From: a bacterium
GTDB taxonomy: Bacteria > Actinomycetota > UBA4738 > HRBIN12
Reading direction: 5' to 3'
Assembly (NCBI GenBank): GCA_023251895.1
Contig: JAHEXX010000008.1
Location: 1 to 37,688, forward strand
DNA: 37,688 bases
Part shown: one piece after another, positions 24,942 through 31,595 of the stretch
How positions within the stretch are numbered: the stretch's first letter is position 1
How the letters are laid out: the number at the start of each line of letters is the position of its first letter
Position numbers and translations under genes: made by a program
The notes under the pieces: model-generated
Told to the model about the DNA's origin: nothing
The model's database searches: none
The model's input: only the letters and a program-made list of their open reading frames with translations

Positions 24942-25328
24942 CTATGCGCCGGACAGGCGGAGGATCCGCTGGAGCGTCGCGGGGTCACCGTGCCAGTGCT
25001 CGGTCACCACGTCGCGACCGGCGCGCTTCAGGATGTACCGGAGCACTAGGCCGGCCATGATCGCGTCGTCCAGCGGCCCGACCACCGGCAGGAACTCCGG
25101 GATCAAGTCGATCGGCGAAACCACCCACGCCACACCGATGCCCAGGATCACCTTGGCCCGACGAGGCACTCGGGGATCCTTCAACAGGCCGCGGAACAGG
25201 GCCAGGAGGTTGGGCAGCAGGAACACGAGCTCTCTGGCGGCGCCTCGCCGGCCCACAACGAGGAGCACGCCGACGGCCATGACCCACAAGAGGGCGGCGA
25301 CCCCAAACCCGATCAGGAACACGCGCAC
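24942..25328 (-). CDS. DUF1232 (YkvA-family) membrane protein
   Basis: This 128-aa protein has an N-terminal transmembrane helix (LIGFGVAALLWVMAVGVLLVV) and a DUF1232 domain at about residues 50-105, recognised by DPRVPRRAKVILGIGVAWVVSP followed by IDLIPEFLPVVGPLDDA. The SPIDLIP/D...DD pattern is the hallmark of the family. The function is unknown. Its GTG start has TACGCT 6 nt upstream, suggesting a leaderless transcript. It is divergent from the cNMP-binding gene. Confidence 0.85.
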   Translation of the reverse strand: MRVFLIGFGVAALLWVMAVGVLLVVGRRGAARELVFLLPNLLALFRGLLKDPRVPRRAKVILGIGVAWVVSPIDLIPEFLPVVGPLDDAIMAGLVLRYILKRAGRDVVTEHWHGDPATLQRILRLSGA

Positions 25329-25340
25329 GGTGCCAGCGTA
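25329..25340 (-). promoter_or_regulatory. leaderless promoter -10 for the DUF1232 gene
   Basis: TACGCT (25340-25335 on the minus strand) is separated from GTG 25328 by 6 nt. No Shine-Dalgarno is present. Confidence 0.4.
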
Positions 25341-25422
25341 CGGCTCGGTGCGCGGCCGGAGCGGAAGGAACTATCCTCGGTCGGCGGAGGCGGAACCGCC
25401 CGCATCCGAGAGGGGAGTGCAG

Positions 25423-25938
25423 ATGCCGATGCCGAGCATGCCGCCCAGCGACTTGACCGCCCAGGCCCTCACCGGGTTGATGCCGCCACCGTCGGCCCGG
25501 ATGACCATGGGGAGGAAGGGCATCCCGCTCCTCGGGAAGGTCCCACTCTTCTCAGGACTGTCCAAACGGCATCTGCGACGGTTGGCCGACCTGGCCGAGG
25601 ATGTGCGGTTCGCGGGGGGTCGGCAGATCGTGCAGGCCGGCACGCCGGGGAAGGCGTTCTTCGTCATCCTGGAGGGGAACGCCAAGGTGTACCGCGGTGT
25701 CGTTCCAACCGGGCGAGCGATCGCGCGGCTCGGTCCCGGCGATTTCTTCGGAGAGCTGGCCCTTTTGGACGGTGGTCCGCGCACCGCGTCCGTCGTGGCG
25801 GACAGCCGCGTGACGGCGGTGCGCCTGTCGCGGGGCGCCTTTCAGAAGCTCCTGAAGTCGGAGCCGGACATCGCGGTGGCGATCATGGTCGGGCTGGCGC
25901 GTAGGGCCCGCGAAGCGGGCAAGCTCCTTACCGAGTAG
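25423..25938 (+). CDS. cyclic-nucleotide-binding domain protein (CRP-like, no HTH)
   Basis: This 171-aa protein is a single cNMP-binding domain (about residues 40-155): LFSGLSKRHLRRLADLAED, then the phosphate-binding cassette FGELALLDGGPRTASV with the conserved Glu and Arg that contact the nucleotide. There is no DNA-binding domain after it, so it is not a CRP transcription factor; it may act as a sensor or adaptor. The N-terminal 40 residues are Met/Pro-rich and low-complexity. ATG 25423 has GAGAGGGGAG just upstream. Its stop overlaps the convergent molybdate transporter gene by 11 nt. Confidence 0.85.
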   Translation: MPMPSMPPSDLTAQALTGLMPPPSARMTMGRKGIPLLGKVPLFSGLSKRHLRRLADLAEDVRFAGGRQIVQAGTPGKAFFVILEGNAKVYRGVVPTGRAIARLGPGDFFGELALLDGGPRTASVVADSRVTAVRLSRGAFQKLLKSEPDIAVAIMVGLARRAREAGKLLTE

Positions 25939-27118
25939 CGCCGGCCCGGCGGACGAGGGTCAGGCTCCACGCCGCAGCCAACGCGATGGCGGCGGTGACG
26001 GCCAGGTTGCCGAGGGTGGCTCCGGCGATGCCGGCGACCGCGGCGATGACCAGGTTGGCGCCGCGAAGATCGGCGATGAGCCACGCGTGGCGGATGCCGG
26101 CGTACACCAGGAACCCGGCCAACGCCCAGACGGGGAGCAGTCCGAGGATCACGGGAACCTGGCTGCCGAAGAACAATCCGATCGTGGCAAGGATCGACCC
26201 GATCAGCACGTTCATCCCCGCCGTCCGGGCACCCAGTCGGACATGCGCGGTCAGGCCGCCGGCGCCGTGGCACATGGGCATGCCGCCCAGGATCCCCGCG
26301 GCGACGTTCCCGATCCCGTCGGACAAGCAGACGCGGGCGGCCGTGACCCGCCTGGCCCGCTCGCCGAAGTAGTCGTGGGACAAATCGGTCACCGCGACCA
26401 CCGCGTTGCCGAAGGTCAGGGGGAACTGGGGGACGACCAGTAGCCAGAAGGCCGTCGCGAAGGCGCTCGCCGGCGGCACGGAAAGGTTCGGGAGCACGAG
26501 CCCGGGGGCTCCCAGGTCGGGATGGACCGACGCCGCGGTCGCGACGATCCCGGCGACGAGCAGTACCAGCGCGGCCCAGAAGTGCCGGGTCCTGGCGGCG
26601 AAGACCACGCCCAGGAACGTGGCGGCGGCCAGGACCACGGGCCACGGCGACGGCGGGACGCCGGCGAACACGGCGGGCGGCTTGGCCACCAGCTTGTAGG
26701 CGGCGATCGACAACAGGATGCCGACCCCGAGCTGGAGGGCCCGGATCACCGGCTTGGTGAAGATCCTCGCGACGACTTCGGCCGCGCCCCGGATCGAAAG
26801 GAGTAGGAGGATGGCGCCGAGCTCGATCCCCGCCGCGCGGATCACGCCCGGCGCGAGCTGCTCCGCTACAGCGACGGCGGTGAGCGCCTTGAGGGGTTGA
26901 ACCGGGAAGGGGACCCGGAAGAACAACCCGGCCCCCAGGTAGAGGAGTCCGGCGCACAGCAGTACCGAGCCAGCGTCGAGCCCGTTCACCAGGATCAAGG
27001 CCGCGGCGAGGGGGATCAGGACCCCGAGGTCGGCTACGGCGCCTGCCGCCTCGCCCGTGCCGATGCGGAAGGGTGACCCTCTCGCCGGCGAGGCGGTCGG
27101 AGCTTCGACGGCCCTCAT
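25928..27118 (-). CDS. MOT1-type molybdate (or sulfate) transporter
   Basis: This 396-aa membrane protein of the MFS_MOT1 family (sulfate-permease-related) has about 10-12 hydrophobic segments. Family motifs are ADLGVLIPLAAAL (about residue 29), PFPVQPLKALTAVAVAEQ, PQFPLTFGNAVVAV and GGMPMCHGAGGLTAH. Related proteins transport molybdate in plants, algae and bacteria. Coupling by an ATGA overlap to a TOBE-domain regulator favours molybdate over sulfate here. It is the second gene of that two-gene operon. Confidence 0.87.
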   Translation of the reverse strand: MRAVEAPTASPARGSPFRIGTGEAAGAVADLGVLIPLAAALILVNGLDAGSVLLCAGLLYLGAGLFFRVPFPVQPLKALTAVAVAEQLAPGVIRAAGIELGAILLLLSIRGAAEVVARIFTKPVIRALQLGVGILLSIAAYKLVAKPPAVFAGVPPSPWPVVLAAATFLGVVFAARTRHFWAALVLLVAGIVATAASVHPDLGAPGLVLPNLSVPPASAFATAFWLLVVPQFPLTFGNAVVAVTDLSHDYFGERARRVTAARVCLSDGIGNVAAGILGGMPMCHGAGGLTAHVRLGARTAGMNVLIGSILATIGLFFGSQVPVILGLLPVWALAGFLVYAGIRHAWLIADLRGANLVIAAVAGIAGATLGNLAVTAAIALAAAWSLTLVRRAGATR

Positions 27119-27507
27119 CCCAGCAGCTCCACCGTGACGTTGGTGGCTTTCACGGCGGCCACGGCCGGCATCCCCGCCTTCAGGCCCATCTCGTCGGCGG
27201 CTTCGCGGGTGATGAACGCGAGGATCCGATGCGGCCCGGCCTGTATCTCCACGGTCGCGGCGAGCTTGTCCCGCTTCACCTGTGTGATGACCCCGGGGAA
27301 CTTGTTCCGGACGCTCCCGGCGGCCACCGGCTGCTTGCTACGGCGCTCTGCCAGCAGGCGCGCGACCTCGCCGGCGGGGATCAGCCGCTGGCTCCCCTTC
27401 GTGCGGACGGCGCGGATCTTCCCCTCCCGCTCCCACCGGCGCAGGGTCTCGACCCGGACGCCGAGAACGGCGGCAGCCTCCCCGATGCGGTAGGTCTGCT
27501 CGGCCAT
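27115..27507 (-). CDS. HTH (MerR/excisionase-type) + TOBE molybdate-responsive regulator
   Basis: This 130-aa protein has a helix-turn-helix at the N-terminus (YRIGEAAAVLGVRVETLRRWEREGKI, residues 6-31, then a wing) and one TOBE/molbindin domain at about 63-129 (SVRNKFPGVITQVKRDKLAATV... AVAAVKATNVTVELLG). TOBE domains bind molybdate or tungstate. Together with the MOT1 transporter it probably forms a self-contained molybdate-responsive unit, a compact alternative to ModE. Its ATG has TATGCT 9 nt upstream and no Shine-Dalgarno. Confidence 0.88.
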   Translation of the reverse strand: MAEQTYRIGEAAAVLGVRVETLRRWEREGKIRAVRTKGSQRLIPAGEVARLLAERRSKQPVAAGSVRNKFPGVITQVKRDKLAATVEIQAGPHRILAFITREAADEMGLKAGMPAVAAVKATNVTVELLG

Positions 27508-27522
27508 GAGGGCGAGAGCATA
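27508..27522 (-). promoter_or_regulatory. leaderless promoter -10 for the TOBE regulator-transporter operon
   Basis: TATGCT (27522-27517 on the minus strand) is 9 nt before the ATG. An inverted repeat CCAGG-4 nt-CCTGG at 27544-27557 lies just upstream and could be an operator or the end of the ychF transcript. Confidence 0.45.
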
Positions 27523-27568
27523 CAGCTTTCAGTCGATCAAGCGCCAGGGAAACCTGGTAACCGCGGCT

Positions 27569-28546
27569 CTAGACCGCGAATCGGACGTGGAAGACGTCAC
27601 CCTCGCGGACGACATAGTCCTTGCCCTCCACGCGGACCAGGCCCTTGTGCTTGGCCGCGTCCAGGCCGCCAACGGCCGCTAGGTCCTCGAAGGAGATGAC
27701 CTCGGCCCGGATGAACCCCCGTTTCATATCGGTGTGGATAGTGCCGGCGGCCTCGGAGGCGGTCGCGCCGCTTCGGACCTCCCAGGCTCTGGACTCGTTC
27801 TCGCTCGTCGTGAGGAACGTGATGAGATCCAACGCCCGATAGCTCGCGGCGATCACCTTCTGCAGGCCCGGCTCGTCCACGCCGAACTCGTCCAGTAACG
27901 CCACCGCTTCGTCCGGGTCCATGTCCGCAACCTCGGCCTCGATGGCGGCCCACACGCCGACGGTTCCCTCCGGAAGCCCCGGCGGGACGTCGGACCCCTC
28001 CTCCATGTTCGCGACCACCACCCACGGTTTCAGTGTGAGCGGGGCGAGGGACCGCAGGTGCGTCAGTTCGTCCGCCGTTAGCCCCGCGTCGCGAAGTGGC
28101 GTCTCGGCCAGGAGCGCGTCGTGCGCTCTCTGCAACGCCGCCGTCTCGTCGGTGGCCTTGCCCCTGGCTCGCTTCTGCGCCTTCTCCCGGGCCGAGTCGA
28201 CGATCGCGAGGTCGGCCAGCAACAGGTCGGCGCGGACCGACGCGAGCTCCTCCGCCGGTGTGGCATCGGGACCGAAGCAGCGCACCACGATGCAGAGTGC
28301 GTCGATCTCCCGAAGCGACGCGACTCCCTGGGCCGACGACGTTCCACCGGGAACGTCCACGAACCGGACCTGCGCGTGAACATGCTTCTTGGACCGTTCC
28401 ATCTCGGACAGGGCCCGGACCCGCGGATCGGGGACCTCGACCACGGCCTGGTTGGCGCGGCCACCGTGCGACCCGGTGTGGGTGAGAGCCGTGAACAGGG
28501 TCGACTTCCCCGAATTGGGAACGCCGACCAGTCCTATGTCCTTCAC
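27569..28546 (-). CDS. ychF: YchF/OLA1-family GTPase/ATPase
   Basis: This roughly 325-aa Obg-related P-loop protein has G1 GVPNSGKST, switch region VDVPGG, and NMEE in place of NKxD, which marks the YchF subfamily that prefers ATP. A coiled-coil insert lies in the middle and a C-terminal TGS-like domain is present (SGATASEAAGTIHTDMKRGFIRAEVI). It acts with ribosomes and in stress responses in known members. The track start is 28576; GTG 28546 is preferred because YchF proteins begin just before IGLVG and because TAGGGT lies 7 nt before it. Confidence 0.92.
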   Translation of the reverse strand: MKDIGLVGVPNSGKSTLFTALTHTGSHGGRANQAVVEVPDPRVRALSEMERSKKHVHAQVRFVDVPGGTSSAQGVASLREIDALCIVVRCFGPDATPAEELASVRADLLLADLAIVDSAREKAQKRARGKATDETAALQRAHDALLAETPLRDAGLTADELTHLRSLAPLTLKPWVVVANMEEGSDVPPGLPEGTVGVWAAIEAEVADMDPDEAVALLDEFGVDEPGLQKVIAASYRALDLITFLTTSENESRAWEVRSGATASEAAGTIHTDMKRGFIRAEVISFEDLAAVGGLDAAKHKGLVRVEGKDYVVREGDVFHVRFAV

Positions 28547-28559
28547 GTCCGGCACCCTA
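28547..28559 (-). promoter_or_regulatory. leaderless promoter -10 for ychF
   Basis: TAGGGT (28559-28554 on the minus strand), 7 nt, then GTG 28546. It supports the shorter start of ychF. Confidence 0.45.
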
Positions 28560-28793
28560 CCAAGCCGAAAGTCCATGGCCCGGGTCCCCGGTTCACGCCC
28601 GAACTACCGCCGTTCGGCCGTGTGCCGGGAGCCCCGGTTCTGCCGATACCCGGCGTGTACGAGGGCTGCCGGGCCGCGGGGGCACCAGACCCTCCCGGGC
28701 CCGGCGGTATGGCCCGTCGGCGCTCGGGGGCACGTCGCGCCGGCGTTCCCCCGGCACCGGCGGTCCTCGTCAACAGCGGGGGGTTAGGCCCGT

Positions 28794-28822
28794 CCCTCGT
28801 CCCCTCGAGGAGGGGACGAGGG
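28794..28822. repeat. inverted repeat, 13-bp perfect arms, 3-nt loop
   Basis: CCCTCGTCCCCTC and GAGGGGACGAGGG flank GAG. It lies about 100 nt beyond the sodN stop and about 250 nt upstream of ychF, beyond the nearer sodN hairpin. It may be a second terminator or a structured RNA element. Confidence 0.7.
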
Positions 28823-28868
28823 AACGGCCACTCAGGAAGACCCGGAGACGTCTCCCTCCGGGGACGCG

Positions 28869-28905
28869 GGCGGGCGCGGCCGCGCTTCGCGCGGCCCCGC
28901 CCGCC
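28869..28905. terminator. terminator hairpin of sodN
   Basis: A 17-position stem with one C-C mismatch (core GGCCGCGC/GCGCGGCC, loop TTC) begins 16 nt past the sodN stop on the minus strand. There is no T-tract, as is common in high-GC genomes. Confidence 0.7.
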
Positions 28906-28921
28906 TCACACCAGATGCCGC

Positions 28922-29317
28922 CTAGGCGGCCTTCGTCTCCCAGAAGACCTTGGCGATCTCATCGATCGCGTCCAGGAGCTTCTGACCCTGTGCCGGGTCC
29001 TCGGACTTCTTCGCCTCGCCGGCAAGCTTGGTGGCGTTCCAGAAGAGGTCGTGGAGGTTCGGGTACTTCTGAAGGTGCTCGGGCTTGAAGTAGTCGGTCC
29101 ACAGCACCCACAGGTGCTCCTTGACCATGTTCGCCCGCTCCTCCTTGATGGCCACCGCGCGCTCCCGGAACACCGGGTCCTCGTTACCCTGGTACTTCTC
29201 CTGGCAGGCCCTAACCGACTCGGCCTCGATGCGGGCCTGGGCCGGGTCGTAGACGCCGCACGGGAGGTCGCAATGCGCGTGGACGACTCGGCGGGGTTTG
29301 AGCAAAGCTGTCAGCAT
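28922..29317 (-). CDS. sodN: nickel-containing superoxide dismutase
   Basis: This 131-aa precursor has a 14-residue leader (MLTALLKPRRVVHA) that must be removed to expose the Ni-hook HCDLPCGVYDPAQ. After cleavage His1, Cys2 and Cys6 bind nickel. The remainder is the four-helix bundle expected of NiSOD (SVRACQEKY..., WVLWTDYFKPEHL, YPNLHDLFWNATKLAGEAKK). ATG 29317 is preceded by AAGGAGG at 4 nt. It is divergent from its maturation protease sodX, and the two start codons overlap. Expression in known systems is nickel-induced; no Nur-like operator could be identified by eye. Confidence 0.96.
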   Translation of the reverse strand: MLTALLKPRRVVHAHCDLPCGVYDPAQARIEAESVRACQEKYQGNEDPVFRERAVAIKEERANMVKEHLWVLWTDYFKPEHLQKYPNLHDLFWNATKLAGEAKKSEDPAQGQKLLDAIDEIAKVFWETKAA

Positions 29318-29777
29318 GCCGCCTCCTTCTGATCGGGACCTAGGAGAAACCTATCACCGTGGTCGGAAATGGAGGCAAGCCGGGATCTCCGCGGGGCTGG
29401 CGGCGGGGGCCGTCCTCCTGCACAGCCTGATCCGGTACCGGCCCTCCAGGGTCGAGGTGACCGGGCCCAGCATGGCTCCGACCCTGGAACCCGGAGATTG
29501 GGCGGTGGCCGTACCGGCACGTCGCGTCCACTCGGGCGACATCGTCGTGATCGAACACCCGAAGGAGGAAGGCCTCGAGATGGTCAAGCGCATCGTGGCG
29601 GGTCCTTCTGCCCTCACGCCCGACGGCCGGCTCCTGGGTCCGGGCGAGTTCTGGGTGGAGGGCGATGATCCAGCGCACTCGACCGACAGCCGCGACTTCG
29701 GCCCCATCGGCCGCGACCGGATCAGGGGGCGGGTCCGCCTGATCTACTGGCCGGCCCGGCGCCGCCGCCTCCTGTGA
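29316..29777 (+). CDS. sodX: nickel-SOD maturation protease SodX (S26 signal-peptidase family)
   Basis: This 153-aa protein has one N-terminal transmembrane segment (AGISAGLAAGAVLLHSLI) and a type I signal-peptidase fold with catalytic Ser52 (GPSMAPTL) and Lys91 (EMVKRIV), plus the GDDPAHSTDSRDFGPI box. SodX removes the SodN leader. The track begins at TTG 29298; ATG 29316 is more usual and is the last good start before the membrane segment. There is no clear Shine-Dalgarno, and its first codons overlap the sodN ribosome site on the other strand, so the exact start is uncertain. Confidence 0.9.
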   Translation: MPPPSDRDLGETYHRGRKWRQAGISAGLAAGAVLLHSLIRYRPSRVEVTGPSMAPTLEPGDWAVAVPARRVHSGDIVVIEHPKEEGLEMVKRIVAGPSALTPDGRLLGPGEFWVEGDDPAHSTDSRDFGPIGRDRIRGRVRLIYWPARRRRLL

Positions 29778-29833
29778 CGCGACCCGCCTAACCGTCGCGC
29801 CCGACGACGGACCCAGGCCGACGTCGAGTTGCC

Positions 29834-29870
29834 CGAAACATCACCTGGGCGGTAGGATTTGCACCTGCGA
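29834..29870 (+). promoter_or_regulatory. promoter of the Cys-leader-tusA-dsrE operon
   Basis: TTGCCC, an 18-nt spacer and TAGGAT (about 29853-29858) lie 12 nt before ATG 29871. Transcription would start only about 5 nt before that ATG, so the leader ORF would be nearly leaderless. Confidence 0.5.
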
Positions 29871-29978
29871 ATGATCAGGACGCGCGAAGCCGGAGTCGTC
29901 GGGGCCATGATCCCCTGCCGCTGCTGCTGTACCGGGGTGCACGGCGGCGGCTCGCCCCACGCGTCCGCCCGCCGGTAA
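29871..29978 (+). CDS. 35-aa cysteine-rich leader peptide (putative attenuator ORF)
   Basis: This short ORF, missing from the track, reads MIRTREAGVVGAMIPC then RCCCTGVHGGGS and ends in TAA. Four of five consecutive codons (TGC CGC TGC TGC TGT) encode Cys. It sits between a promoter and the tusA-dsrE sulfur genes, ending 47 nt before tusA. The Cys codons lie in the left arm of a 10-bp hairpin (29917-29926 with 29942-29951) and the right arm can pair alternatively with CCGCC downstream. This matches the plan of poly-cysteine leaderless ORFs that act as cysteine-responsive attenuators in mycobacteria. An inner ATG at 29907 could also serve as the start. Confidence 0.6.
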   Translation: MIRTREAGVVGAMIPCRCCCTGVHGGGSPHASARR

Positions 29979-30025
29979 GGCACCCACCTTCTTCCGTTCT
30001 TTCCATCCCTAGGAGGTTCCGTCGT

Positions 30026-30256
30026 ATGGCCGTCATCACGCGCACCGTCGATGCCCGCGGGCAGTCCTGCCCTGGTCCCCTCGTGACCCTAGCCCGCCAG
30101 CTGAAGGAGGCGCAGGCTGGCGACCTCCTCGAGCTGCTCGCGACCGATCCCGGTTCCAGGTCGGACGTTCCCTCGTGGGCCGAGCTCTCCGGCAACGAGC
30201 TGCTCGAGGCGGCCGAGGGGAACGGGGTCTTCCGTTACGTGATCCGAAAGCGATAG
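30026..30256 (+). CDS. tusA: TusA-like sulfur-transfer protein
   Basis: This 76-aa protein has the family's CPGP motif (Cys15, GQSCPGPLVTLARQL), the persulfide-carrying cysteine. TusA-type proteins pass sulfane sulfur between desulfurases, rhodaneses and DsrE-type partners in the cytoplasm. An excellent AGGAGG lies 9 nt before the ATG. It is 12 nt upstream of the dsrE-like gene and downstream of the Cys-rich leader ORF. Which pathway it serves (molybdenum cofactor, tRNA thiolation or sulfur oxidation) is not shown; no dsr or sox genes are nearby. Confidence 0.92.
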   Translation: MAVITRTVDARGQSCPGPLVTLARQLKEAQAGDLLELLATDPGSRSDVPSWAELSGNELLEAAEGNGVFRYVIRKR

Positions 30257-30268
30257 GAGAGGAGCCCG

Positions 30269-30826
30269 ATGAGCGAGCGGGAGATGACCAACACCGAGCG
30301 GGAGCTTGCGGAGGTCGTGTCGGCCGCGGCCGAGGAGCGGGGGCGCAGCAAGAGGGACAAACTGGCCATCATCGCCTGGGACGGCCACCTCGACCGGATC
30401 TGGCCCACGCTGATCCTGTCCACGACGGCCGCGGCGAGCGGCATGGAGGTCAGCGTGTTCTTCACGTTCTGGGGGTTGTTCGCCTTGGTGAGGCCGGGCG
30501 TGCGGATCACCGGGAAGGACTGGATGACGAAGGCCCTGTCGGTCATGAACCCGGGGAGCCCCGGGAGGGCCAAGCTCAGCCGCTACAACTTCGCCGGCGC
30601 CGGGCCGTGGATGTTGGGCAAGTTGGCCAAGGACTACAAGACCCCGCATCCGTCCGAGCTGCTCGAGATGGCCCGGGACATGGGCGTCCGCCTGATCCCG
30701 TGCCAGATGACCATGGACCTGATGGGACTCACCAAAGAAGACCTGCTCGACGGCCTGGAGGAGCCAATCGGCGCGGCCACCGCGCTGCTCGAGATGAAGG
30801 AAGCCGCGATTCAGCTGTTCATCTGA
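30269..30826 (+). CDS. DsrE/DsrF/DrsH-like family protein
   Basis: This 185-aa protein has a charged N-terminal helix and a DsrE-like domain (DKLAIIAWDGHLDRIWPTLILSTTAAASG, then VSVFFTFWGL). The likely persulfide-bearing Cys145 is in IPCQMTMDLMGL, a motif typical of the DsrE2/DrsH-like branch that is often encoded beside tusA and rhodanese genes. It has GGAGAGGAG just upstream. It is probably the sulfur-exchange partner of TusA. Confidence 0.88.
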   Translation: MSEREMTNTERELAEVVSAAAEERGRSKRDKLAIIAWDGHLDRIWPTLILSTTAAASGMEVSVFFTFWGLFALVRPGVRITGKDWMTKALSVMNPGSPGRAKLSRYNFAGAGPWMLGKLAKDYKTPHPSELLEMARDMGVRLIPCQMTMDLMGLTKEDLLDGLEEPIGAATALLEMKEAAIQLFI

Positions 30827-30864
30827 GCGGGGTCGCGGGTCCGGGGGGAACGCGCGGTGACCGG

Positions 30865-31038
30865 TCAGTCCGCCTGACGCCAGTCGGCCTCGGCGAAGAG
30901 GTCCTCCAGGAGGAAAACGTCCTCGTCGTCGGTTGCGGCGTCGGCTTGGAGCGCCTGGTACCAGCCCGGTTCATACGCCAGCTGCTGGCACTCCGGGCAT
31001 TCGGGGACGAGGGCGGGGAAGTGATCCTGGTGTTCCAT
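30865..31038 (-). CDS. 57-aa protein with a CPEC motif, unknown function
   Basis: This small acidic protein begins MEHQDHFPALVPECPECQQL and ends EDLFAEADWRQAD. The single CPEC (CxxC) may be half of a zinc site completed by dimerisation, or a redox pair. The track ORF starts at 31110, but ATG 31038 is favoured because TATCCT lies 9 nt before it, as at other leaderless starts here. It is convergent with the dsrE-like gene. The gene is likely but not certain. Confidence 0.45.
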   Translation of the reverse strand: MEHQDHFPALVPECPECQQLAYEPGWYQALQADAATDDEDVFLLEDLFAEADWRQAD

Positions 31039-31053
31039 GTCGATGCGAGGATA
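31039..31053 (-). promoter_or_regulatory. possible leaderless promoter -10 for the CPEC miniprotein
   Basis: TATCCT (31053-31048 on the minus strand), 9 nt, then ATG. No Shine-Dalgarno in between. Confidence 0.35.
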
Positions 31054-31141
31054 CGTTCGGCCTCCCCCGTGCGTAATCGGCCGTTGGTCTCTAACCGATG
31101 CGAAAGGCAACCTTCGACCTACCCCGAAGGATGTAGCGGCG

Positions 31142-31184
31142 GGCGTGCGAACGGCCCGCCGGTCGGCGGGGCCGTTCGCACGCC
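31142..31184. terminator. strong terminator hairpin
   Basis: GGCGTGCGAACGGCC and GGCCGTTCGCACGCC form a perfect 15-bp stem, continued inward by CGCC/GGCG. It begins 11 nt after the stop of the gene at 31195-31554 (minus strand). Confidence 0.85.
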
Positions 31185-31194
31185 TTCCCCGGTG

Positions 31195-31554
31195 CTAGAT
31201 GCCCAGCTCCACGCGGACCTTCGACGCCCGCTCCAGCTGGCGCGGGATCTCCTCGCCCACCGTCAGCAGATCGACCGCGAAGTGCTCCACGAGGATCCTG
31301 GCCTTCTCACCCAGCCAGAGGTACTTCTCCTCCTCCATGAGCCTGAAGATCTCCGGAGCGGGGCCCTTCATGACCATGAACCCCGTCTCCTCCTCCTGGT
31401 CGCTCGTCATGAAGAGGTAAGGCTCGAAGTAGGTGAGGACGTTCTCCTTCACCTTCTTCAGGAAGTACTCCGTGGCCTCGGTGAACAGCTCGATGGCCTG
31501 GGCCTCCCGGCCAGGCACGAGCTTGCCGTACCGAATGATCACCCCAAGTTCCAT
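31195..31554 (-). CDS. conserved-looking protein of unknown function (119 aa)
   Basis: The sequence starts MELGVIIRYGKLVPGREAQAIELF and looks like an alpha/beta protein of the dimeric ferredoxin-like (ABM) type: a beta strand, a PGRE turn and an amphipathic helix, then FEPYLFMTSDQEEETGFMVMKG as a second strand pair. It has no cysteines, no signal peptide and no known catalytic motif. I do not recognise the family. The start is supported by GAGGGGGAG 5 nt upstream, and it may be coupled to an 18-codon ORF that overlaps its start. It lies downstream of a 430-bp structured region and ends at a strong terminator. Confidence 0.75.
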   Translation of the reverse strand: MELGVIIRYGKLVPGREAQAIELFTEATEYFLKKVKENVLTYFEPYLFMTSDQEEETGFMVMKGPAPEIFRLMEEEKYLWLGEKARILVEHFAVDLLTVGEEIPRQLERASKVRVELGI

Positions 31555-31595
31555 GATGGCTCCCCCTCGACAGATCCCCCGACGCCCGACGACAC
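31539..31595 (-). CDS. 18-codon upstream ORF overlapping the 119-aa gene
   Basis: AAGGAGGTGA, a full match to the anti-Shine-Dalgarno, precedes GTG 31595. The reading frame encodes 18 residues (VSSGVGGSVEGEPSWNLG) and stops 16 nt inside the downstream gene. The peptide sequence shows nothing special; the arrangement suggests translational coupling. Confidence 0.35.
   Translation of the reverse strand: MSSGVGGSVEGEPSWNLG

Larger units (their letters stand above)
28577..28921. other. 345-bp intergenic region with three dyad structures
   Basis: There is no convincing gene between ychF and sodN. The half nearest ychF is GC-rich unique sequence. The half nearest sodN contains a 13-bp perfect hairpin (28794-28822, CCCTCGTCCCCTC arm), the 12-bp palindrome GGAGACGTCTCC (28844-28855), and the large terminator-like hairpin at 28869-28905. 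Confidence 0.6.
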
